64,000 nt of DNA, taken from the NCBI GenBank assembly GCA_963756605.1, contig CAVWOT010000024.1:62001-126000 (forward strand), given 5' to 3'. The position numbers were made by a program, and so were the translations under genes. The DNA is from Bog-159 sp963756605. GTDB taxonomy: Bacteria; Acidobacteriota; Terriglobia; Bryobacterales; Bryobacteraceae. How positions within the stretch are numbered: position 1 is the stretch's first letter; each line of letters starts with the position of its first letter. This document shows positions 57,521 through 64,000 of this stretch, one piece after another. The notes beneath the pieces are model-generated. The model did no database searches. It saw nothing but the letters and a program-made list of their open reading frames with translations, and was not told the origin of the DNA.

Positions 57521-60441
57521 GCGATGACCAAAACCTGCTGGTTCGTGCAATCGAGGCACAGCTTGCGCGCCGACTGCCACCGCTCGAACAGCGCTTCACC
57601 CGCGCCGATTACGGCGGGTATGCCGAGTTCGCTGGCGCGAATGGCCATATGCGAATTGGCGCCCCCGAACTGGGTGACGAAGCCGCTGATACCGCGCGTG
57701 AAGATCCAGTCGAAGCCGGGGTCCGCGCTGGGCAGGAACAGAATCCGCCCGGCCAGGCTCTCCGACGGGTCGCCGACTGAAGCGATCGGTGCGGTGACGC
57801 TCTTTCGCGTAATGAAATTAGGGTGGCTGGCAGGAAGGTGAAATGCGAACACTTCTTCGGGCGACGCGATGATCGGCGGAAGCACGAGATTGCGCGTGAG
57901 GGCGTGACGCTCTTTGCCCTGCGCGACACTCTGCCGCAGCGCCTCCCGCACCGAGCCGCTTTCGCTATAGAGCGTGCGGATGACACCGTAGTCGAGAAAC
58001 GCGCAATCCTCCGCCGAAAGACCATGCTCCTCGCCCAGTTGCCTGACCAGCGACAGAGCGTAGCTCAGGCTTTGCGTGAACAGGAACTTCGCGTATTCGC
58101 GGCCCTCAATGCCAGCCTTGATGAACTCGATCAAACTCAGGACATCGATCGAGAGCTCATGTTCCTTCAGCAGTTGCTCGATGTGCCGCCACTGCTCGAT
58201 CGAGAGCGCGAAGCGCGGCGGCGCGGACACCGCCGGGGGTGTACTCGACCAGTCGAAATAGAGATCGGGCGCTTCATCGTAACGCGGCGACAGGATGTCG
58301 TAGGTCCCCGGCCGGAGGTGGCCGTAGCGCGCGAGGAAGTCTGCCTTCGGAAGCTGCGCGAAATCCCGCCCGATACGCGACCCGACGGTATCGACGCTGG
58401 CCATGAATGTCGCGCGCTCTTCGGCAGTGAGAACGCCAACCTCAACCAGGGACTGGAGCATCTGAACTGCTATGAAGCCCGCCCGCGCGAGACCGGCGAA
58501 CGGCAGCGTGCCGTATCGCTTGCAGTCCTCGATCAGCCAGTAAATACGGCTGATCTTGTCGATCCGCGCGTTGCAGATGGCCGGAAACCGCTGTGCCAGC
58601 AGATCGATCTTCGCGCGGTCCCGCCGCCACAGCGCGGTCTCACCATACATGATGCGATTGGTGAGGCGGCGTAAAGCGCTCGAAAGTTCGGCAAGATCTT
58701 CTGGAGCAAACCCGAGCTCGGCGAGCCGGCCCAGGCGCTTCGGTAAATCGAGGGTGTAGCAAGAGAAGATGATCTCGAATTCGACCTTGTCATGGAGGTA
58801 CGGCTCCGAGAGCAGGCGATCGATGTAGTAATTCACGAGACGCCCGGCGAGATCGCCGGGTACGTCGCGGGGTACGAAGGAATTAAAGCTGACACGCACG
58901 TCGATGTAGGGCAAGCCGTGAAAGCTGACCAGAAGCGGAAAACTGCGAAGATTCTGGTAACCGTAATTGTCCCGCTGATAAGCCCAGATCGCGTCGGTGA
59001 TCAGTTCGCGGTAGAGCGATAACGAGAGCGGCCGCGGCTGCACCCCGATCATCTCGGCCGGATTCCAGTCCGGCATAACGCCGAATATTGCCCGGCTGCC
59101 GTGCAGATAGGGATGCGGGCGGCTGAGCAACTCAACCTTGCGCGCGACATCCGCGAGTGCCTCGTCGACCTTCGCGTCCGCCACCCGCCCAGGCCGGTCG
59201 ACGGCGAGCGGGCGGACTTGCAGGAGGTAGAGCTGCCCGTCGTCACCGATGGCAAATTCCACGTCAATAGCATCACACGCCAGAAGGGCCTCGAGCTGGC
59301 TCGCGAGAGCCAGGACCGGCGCCAGCGCGGGTGGGCAAGCATCGGGCCGCGATCTGAGGCAAAGAAAAGTCTTGAGATTGTCGCCGGCACCGGCGGTCAC
59401 GCGATCGCTCCGGCCGGAACGGTCGTCGTAATTGACGATGAAATAGGGACCACCGCTGGGACTGCGCGAGAAAAGCACTCCGGCCATCGCCAACCGCTCC
59501 AGCATGGGCTGCACGAAGATCTGGTCGTCGTCCCTGCGGTCATCGCCGAACGAGTCATTCACCCGTTCGATTGCCTGGGCTATGGCCGCCGTGCCGGAGA
59601 TGCCGGGAACCGAATCGTACCTGCCGGCCTGGGATTGACCCGCCGCGCCGTCCTCGCTTCGGGCACTGCTGCGTACGATGACCCGATCAGAACCCCACGG
59701 TGCGGCGGTAACGGCCGCGAGCACGCGAGCGGCATCCGATCGCCAATCGCCCACCGAGAACCGCACCTGTGGCAGGACGCGCCCATGGCGGAGCAGGGGC
59801 GCCAGCACTTCCAGGGTTTCCGCTTTCGTTTTAAAGGCGGCGAGGCGGGCCGGCTGCGTAGCCACCGCCCCATTCCGGCTGCCGCATACCGCCAGAATGC
59901 GGTCAACCGCCGTCGCCACGTCGAGCGCCCCGTAGTTGTCGAGAACCAGGTCGGGCGCCTCGGGCGCCTCTGCCGGCAAATGCAGGCCAACCACGTCGCA
60001 CGTATCGCCGCGCTGGGCACGCGCGTAGATGCCCTTGCTGTCCCGGCGTCGCAGTTCGTCCATGGGAACGCGAAGGTAGATCTCGCGATAACCAGGGATG
60101 TTCGCGCGATTCCAGCGCTGCACCTCGTGAAACAGCGAGATGGTCGCGCAGACGACATCGGCGCCCTGCTCGGCCAGCAGCCGGCAGAGCCGTGCGTTGC
60201 GCATTGCCGATTGCCGCCGATGGCCTGCGCTGTGGTCCAAATCTTCGGCGATCGCGGTACGGAGAGCGTCGCCATCAAGGAAGGTTGCCGGACGACCGGC
60301 GGCACGCAGCCGGCACCACAATTCCCGCCCCAAGGTGGTCTTGCCGGCGCCAGATAGCCCGGTAATCCAGTAGACGCGTCCCGGTGAAGGCTCCGGTGGA
60401 GTCTTAGGCTGGCGGCCCACCCCTTCGATGTCTGTCAGCAT
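57517..60441 (-). CDS. Fused cytidine-diphosphoramidate kinase (APS-kinase-like) and L-glutamine kinase (PEP-synthase-like)
   Basis: 974 residues, two enzymes in one chain. Residues ~20-195 are APS-kinase-like: VYWITGLSGAGKTTLGRELW (P-loop ~28-36), FLDGDALRTAIAEDL, GYREIYLRVPMDELRRRDSK, GIYARAQRGDTCDVVGLHLP, as in Cj1415, which phosphorylates the 3'-OH of CDP-amidate. Residues ~205-974 resemble Cj1418 glutamine kinase: ATP-grasp segment DRVIVRSSARSEDGAAGQSQ (~255), DVEFAIGDDGQLYLLQVRPL (~400), a long central helical region, and the swivelling His domain TQFGGANSHMAIRASELGIP (~925-946). Ordinary PEP synthase or pyruvate phosphate dikinase would have a PEP-binding barrel after the His domain; here the chain ends soon after it. 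First gene of the operon with a promoter candidate ~100 bp upstream. Confidence 0.84.
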   Translation of the reverse strand: MLTDIEGVGRQPKTPPEPSPGRVYWITGLSGAGKTTLGRELWCRLRAAGRPATFLDGDALRTAIAEDLDHSAGHRRQSAMRNARLCRLLAEQGADVVCATISLFHEVQRWNRANIPGYREIYLRVPMDELRRRDSKGIYARAQRGDTCDVVGLHLPAEAPEAPDLVLDNYGALDVATAVDRILAVCGSRNGAVATQPARLAAFKTKAETLEVLAPLLRHGRVLPQVRFSVGDWRSDAARVLAAVTAAPWGSDRVIVRSSARSEDGAAGQSQAGRYDSVPGISGTAAIAQAIERVNDSFGDDRRDDDQIFVQPMLERLAMAGVLFSRSPSGGPYFIVNYDDRSGRSDRVTAGAGDNLKTFLCLRSRPDACPPALAPVLALASQLEALLACDAIDVEFAIGDDGQLYLLQVRPLAVDRPGRVADAKVDEALADVARKVELLSRPHPYLHGSRAIFGVMPDWNPAEMIGVQPRPLSLSLYRELITDAIWAYQRDNYGYQNLRSFPLLVSFHGLPYIDVRVSFNSFVPRDVPGDLAGRLVNYYIDRLLSEPYLHDKVEFEIIFSCYTLDLPKRLGRLAELGFAPEDLAELSSALRRLTNRIMYGETALWRRDRAKIDLLAQRFPAICNARIDKISRIYWLIEDCKRYGTLPFAGLARAGFIAVQMLQSLVEVGVLTAEERATFMASVDTVGSRIGRDFAQLPKADFLARYGHLRPGTYDILSPRYDEAPDLYFDWSSTPPAVSAPPRFALSIEQWRHIEQLLKEHELSIDVLSLIEFIKAGIEGREYAKFLFTQSLSYALSLVRQLGEEHGLSAEDCAFLDYGVIRTLYSESGSVREALRQSVAQGKERHALTRNLVLPPIIASPEEVFAFHLPASHPNFITRKSVTAPIASVGDPSESLAGRILFLPSADPGFDWIFTRGISGFVTQFGGANSHMAIRASELGIPAVIGAGEALFERWQSARKLCLDCTNQQVLVIA

Positions 60442-60538
60442 TATGAAGCCGTATCGTTACTAAGACAACAGGCGCACTCGTTAGCGACGCTTCTCTTCCA
60501 AACCACGGATTCTTATAGGACAGCGGCTATGTGAAGAT

Positions 60539-60567
60539 ATGTTACCGCCACAGGGGCACATTAACAA
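60539..60567 (-). promoter_or_regulatory. Candidate promoter of the phosphoramidate operon
   Basis: On the minus strand TTGTTA (60567-60562), 17-bp spacer, TAACAT (60544-60539), in an AT-rich stretch with A/T runs just upstream. About 90 bases of leader to the ATG at 60441. No ribosome site stronger than a weak AG-rich tract is seen. Confidence 0.45.
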
Positions 60568-61220
60568 AAAATAAAAAAAATCGGGGATTTACCGGAACCA
60601 GTGCGCTTGGCACTGAGTCCTTTGGCACGTGCGTCCCGCGACGTCGTCTTTTGTCTACCCGTGGGGGCGGGGCGGCGGCCGGCTCGCTGACTGGACGGAA
60701 ATGTCCACTCAAATGCCCGCCGCGGGGTTCAATTCGGAGCACGGACGCGGCGCAGTAGGGTTCGGCCGGGAACACAAGAAAGAAACGCTGGACACATTCC
60801 CTCAGAAAGAATTGACGGCACGCCCTGCAGATGCCCTTTACCAGGACACATCCGCAAGACGCGCCAAGTCGGGGACGCGCCGCCGCACCACATAAGAGGG
60901 CGAGCGTTGCGCGGCAAAGAGGCTGGAAAGCTATTTTCCGGTAAGCCGGGCTAGATCGGGCTAGACCGAGATGAGGCTGTTAGCCGGTGGACGATCTTTG
61001 ACGTTTGAACGGGATCGGCCGGCGAGAACATCGGCACGACTGTTCTGGAGTTTGCCCTGCCGTCGGCATTGACATCGAGACATGCGCCTCATCTGGCGGA
61101 TGCGGAAGTCGCGAATGGGCCTCTATATCCAGAAGGACAGCGAAGGCAAGCTCGCGGTTCTTGAGGATTTCGTCACCCGTGCCCTCGCGTTCTTTGTGAC
61201 TACAAGCCTGGGACTGCCGG
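60568..61220. other. Long intergenic region without supportable gene
   Basis: About 650 bp between the phosphoramidate promoter and the end of glgX. Short open frames exist on both strands but none has a ribosome site or recognisable family. A poly-A/T tract (60564-60580) lies at the left edge. Mixed base composition suggests decayed sequence. Confidence 0.45.
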
Positions 61221-63297
61221 TCAGCAACGGGCAATGGCATAAAGGGCCACGACCGAGCGCGGTGCAGCACGATAACTGCGGCTCGCAACCGGTGGTGCAC
61301 TCGACCATTCGGTGACGTCGTGAGGCGAATCGAGACTTGTGTCGATCCATCGATGCCATACATCCCCGTCGGTATTAGGCAGCTCGAATTCCAGTGGTTC
61401 CCAGTAAGCATTCAGGATCAGGTAGAAGATTAGATTCTGATCTCCGCACGATACGCTGCAGGCCAAACTGTGCGAACTGACGCTCCAATCGGGCTCTCCG
61501 AGTCTCACGCCATGCCAGGTTCTATCCGCCGTCCGCAACAGTTGGTTCAGACTGAGGCCCGGAAGCTCTGACCGGAAATCTCGCATAAGGCGGTACGCGC
61601 TGATAAATTTAACGAACCGATGCACATCCGCGTGCTTTGCGACCAGCGTCCAGTCAAACCAGCTGGTCTCGTTGTCCTGACAGTAGGCGTTATTGTTACC
61701 GTGCTGAGTGCGCCGGACCTCGTCGCCCATCAGAATCATGGGCAGGCCCAGCGAAAGCATCGTCACCGCCAGCAGGTTCTTCACCTGGCGATTTCGCAGC
61801 GACTCCACCGCAGGATCATCGGTTGGACCCTCGACACCCCAGTTGTAGCTTCGGTTGTCGTTAGCGCCATCGCGGTTATTTTCGCCGTTCGCCTCATTGT
61901 GCTTCTGGTTGTAGGAGACCAGGTCGTTGAGCGTGAAGCCGTCGTGGCAGGTCACGAAGTTGACGCTCGCCTCAGCCTCGCGTTCCTTGTGGCCGTAGAT
62001 CTGGGGGCTGCCGAGCAGCCGGTCAGCAAGGCGCCCCACGAAACCTTCGTCGCCCCGAAAAAAACTCCGCACGTCATCACGAAACCGCCCATTCCACTCT
62101 CTCCAGCTGTCCCCAATGAAACTGCCGACCTGGTACAAGCCGGCGGCATCCCAGGCCTCCGCGATCAGCTTTGTGGCGGCCAAGACCGGCTCCGAGTCGA
62201 TGTCCCACAGCACCGGCGGGTTCGGCATCAAATTACCCGACTCGTCTCGATCCAGGATCGACGCCAGGTCAAAACGAAAACCGTCGACGTGCATCTCCTC
62301 GACCCAATACCGGAGACTATCGACGATCATCCGGCGGACGATCGGATGATTTCCGTTGAGTGTGTTGCCGGTGCCGCTGTAATTCGCGTAACGCGAACGG
62401 TCTTTTTCAAGAATGTAGTAGACGCTGTTCTCCAAACCCCGGAAGCTCAGCGTTGGCCCGTCGTGGTTGCCTTCGGCAGTGTGATTGAAAACGACATCGA
62501 GAATAACCTCAAGGCCCGCGCGGTGGAGCGCCTTCACCATGTCGCGAAATTCGTTTACTGGGCCAAGGGGTTCTTGACGCGAACTGTAGCCCTGGTGGGG
62601 CGCGAAGAATGAGATCGGCGCATAGCCCCAGTAGTTAACATGCCCGGACGGGGCATCATGCACATCGAACTGAAACACGGGCAGGAGTTCGACCGCCGTG
62701 ATGCCGAGCTCCTGAAGATAGGGAATCTTCTCGATCAAGCCGGCATATGTGCCGCGTGTTTTTTCCGAAAGACCGGAGCTGGGATGGCGGGTGAATCCTC
62801 TCTACGTGCATCTCGTAAATAATGGTTTGAGAGGCCGGCCGTCGAAGGGGAGTATCGCCGTCCCAATCGTACGCATGGGGATCGACGAAAACACTCTTCA
62901 TCGCCGTCGCGCAATTGTCGCCTTCCAGGCGCGCCGCCTCGCGGCTGTAATTCTTTGGAACAACCACCCCACGCCCATATGGGTCCAGGAGAACCTTGGC
63001 GGGATCAAACCGCATGCCGCTGGCAGGATCGAACGGTCCCTGGACGCGGTAGCCATAAAGCTGCCCTGGTTTCACGTCCTGCACAAATGCGTGCCAGTAG
63101 TGGTATGTCCGGTTTGTCGCGGGATCGATCGTGATGATGCGCTCGGGCCGCGCGTCGTCTTCCCGGTCAAAGAACACCAATTCCACGCCTGAAGCGCTTC
63201 GCGAAAAAATACTGAAATTGACGCCGCCTGGAACAACGGTAGCGCCGAGAGGGGAACTCCTCCCCAATCTCGTAACAGCCCTCACTTGAGCGGTCAT
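61221..63297 (-). pseudogene. glgX: Glycogen debranching enzyme GlgX, single frameshift
   Basis: Both parts are well preserved. N-terminal (63297 to ~62806): LGRSSPLGATVVPGGVNFSI, FSRSASGVELVFFDRE, GPFDPASGMRFDPAKVLLDP and TIIYEMHV. The frame then shifts by one base at about 62797-62806 (MHVER instead of MHV-R-GFTRHPS), and the rest (GFTRHPSSGLSEKTRGTYAG, LGITAVELLPVFQFD, VFNHTAEGNHDGPTLSFRG, VDGFRFDLASILDRD, AEAWDAAGLYQVG, NFVTCHDGFTLNDLVSYN) continues to the stop. GH13 catalytic residues are present. Total ~690 residues as in active GlgX, so this may be a recent mutation or one sequence error. It hydrolyses alpha-1,6 branches of limit dextrin. Confidence 0.88.
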
Positions 63298-63306
63298 CTT
63301 CGTAGC

Positions 63307-63705
63307 TCACGCGCGGCCCATGGGCTCTATCGCTGCGACCACCCATTCAGGCTCAAAGCCAAATTTCTTATGGAGTTCCTTCAGCGGCGTCGACGCTCCG
63401 AAAGTCTTCATCCCGCTGATCCGGCCGGGATCGCCAACGCTGGCGCCGGCGGACGTCAGGGTCACCAGACCTGAAGTGGCACGCATCAATGCGAGGTATT
63501 CAACCGGTTGGTGCGTCGGGCCGTCTTCGCCGTCACCCATCCCGTCATGCGTAAAGACGAAAATCGCGGGCAGTTCCATGATCGCCGAGAGCCCCATGGA
63601 GGCGCGCGCATAGTCGCTGAAGATGAAAAATGTGACGCCGAACGCACGCAGCTTTGAAATGGACAACCCGTTCACAATAGCCGCCATCGCCTGCGGGCAA
63701 CCAAA
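63307..63705 (-). pseudogene. Transketolase with internal and N-terminal deletion
   Basis: QAMAAIVNGLSISKLRAFGV, TFFIFSDYARASMGLSAIME, LPAIFVFTHDGMGDGEDGPT, HQPVEYLALMRA are the pyrimidine-binding domain of transketolase. It is joined directly to the C-terminal SGMKTFGASTPLKELHKKFG, FEPEWVVAA, so ~250 residues are missing in between, and the whole thiamine-PP N-terminal domain is missing. Non-functional. Confidence 0.82.
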
Positions 63706-63755
63706 TCCTCTGTTAAGCCAAGGCCGCCATGATCGGCGGCAATTCCCACGCGCAT
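63690..63755 (-). pseudogene. Ribose-5-phosphate isomerase B remnant (first ~20 codons)
   Basis: Starts MRVGIAADHGGLGLTEDLVA after a good ribosome site AAAGGAGGAC, i.e. the RpiB N-terminus (MRVGIAADHGG), and then runs out of frame into the transketolase fragment. Starts 2 bp after the pgl stop, so originally a pgl-rpiB-tkt operon. Confidence 0.75.
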
Positions 63756-63757
63756 CT

Positions 63758-64000
63758 TTACCGTCCTCCTTTTCGTTCAGCCGTCAGCCGCCCCGCCGCG
63801 GCGCGGTCGGCCAGCAGCAGAGCTTGTTCCTGGTGTACCCTTCCGGCAGGAATCGCGACATCTCCGTCAAGCAGCCGCTGGAGCATTTCCGTCTTTTCGC
63901 TCCCGGTCACAACCCAAAGTACGCGCCGCGCTCGATTGAGTGCCGGATACGTCAACGTCATGCGGCGCCTACCCTGATAGGCTCCCGTTATTGCTACGTC
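63758..64000 (-). CDS. pgl: 6-phosphogluconolactonase, 5' end outside window
   Basis: Open to the window edge. Visible C-terminal residues: DVAITGAYQGRRRMTLTYPA, LNRARRVLWVVTGSEKTEML, LDGDVAIPAGRVHQEQALLL, ADRAAAGRL, the standard DevB/SOL-type lactonase end. It hydrolyses 6-phosphogluconolactone in the oxidative pentose phosphate path. An internal Met gives an apparent shorter start, but the family pattern continues upstream of it. Confidence 0.85.
   Translation of the reverse strand, partial: DVAITGAYQGRRRMTLTYPALNRARRVLWVVTGSEKTEMLQRLLDGDVAIPAGRVHQEQALLLADRAAAGRLTAERKGGR

Noticed and set aside
57517..60441. Sulfate assimilation or PEP synthase protein
   Set aside because: APS-kinase and PEP-synthase-like signatures alone would suggest this, but the neighbours match the phosphoramidate pathway and no sulfate-assimilation gene is nearby.
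60980..61411. Short frames between the phosphoramidate operon and glgX
   Set aside because: Overlap the glgX end or lack ribosome sites and recognisable residues.

Overview
This is one contiguous GC-rich chromosomal window that looks like a soil acidobacterium close to 'Candidatus Solibacter'/Bryobacterales. The assignment is inferred from content: ADOP-type permeases with a PadR regulator, Pro-kumamolisin/sedolisin proteases, Ser/Thr kinases with long C-terminal tails, PQQ-type beta-propellers, and a family of intergenic hairpin repeats with a conserved CC or GG centre. No rRNA is present. One tRNA-Arg is present, with a mismatch in its anticodon stem.

Layout. 0-2.2 kb: ROK kinase (cut by the window edge) and xylulokinase. 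2.4-4.0 kb: a DUF4160 gene overlapping a DUF2442-metallopeptidase fusion. 4-13 kb: ADOP permease, SEC-C/HEAT protein, class III aminotransferase, DinB protein, a frameshifted beta-propeller and a Ser/Thr kinase. 13-18.2 kb: a PQQ-type propeller gene split by a 3.9-kb mobile element that carries a four-gene overlapping operon (zinc-ribbon protein, CHC2/TOPRIM primase-like protein, two tyrosine recombinases). 18.2-25.8 kb: a possible exopolysaccharide pair (TIM-barrel protein plus TPR/outer-membrane barrel) and assorted oxidoreductases. 25.9-27.9 kb: decayed integrase, VapBC and the tRNA. 28-31 kb: 6-phosphogluconate dehydrogenase, carboxylesterase and a small exported protein. 31-38.6 kb: a minus-strand operon ureF-D-A-B-C-G followed by a ureohydrolase that resembles nickel guanidine hydrolases and by a CbiX/DUF362-like protein; together these would convert guanidine to urea and then ammonia. 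38.7-44.8 kb: PerR-like regulator, KatG, an Nfn/glutamate-synthase-type flavoprotein fusion and rubrerythrin, an oxidative-stress block. 45-49.2 kb: a run of decayed genes (HAF protein, IS110, HicAB, ExbD, ADOP permease, ABC ATPase) around an intact PadR gene. 49.3-51.4 kb: sedolisin protease.

The most interesting block is 52.4-60.4 kb. Four minus-strand genes correspond, gene by gene, to the Campylobacter O-methyl phosphoramidate capsule pathway: a cytidine-diphosphoramidate kinase fused to glutamine kinase (Cj1415+Cj1418 types), a gamma-glutamyl-CDP-amidate hydrolase (Cj1417 type), a cytidylyltransferase (Cj1416 type) and a methyltransferase (Cj1419 type). Facing them is an in-frame chimera of a truncated BREX BrxC ATPase with a sulfotransferase-like domain that may be the phosphoramidate transferase.

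61-64 kb: a glycogen debranching gene with one frameshift, then remnants of transketolase and RpiB and an apparently intact but edge-truncated 6-phosphogluconolactonase, a collapsed sugar-metabolism operon.

Protein assignments come from reading motifs by eye and from memory of families; no database search was run.
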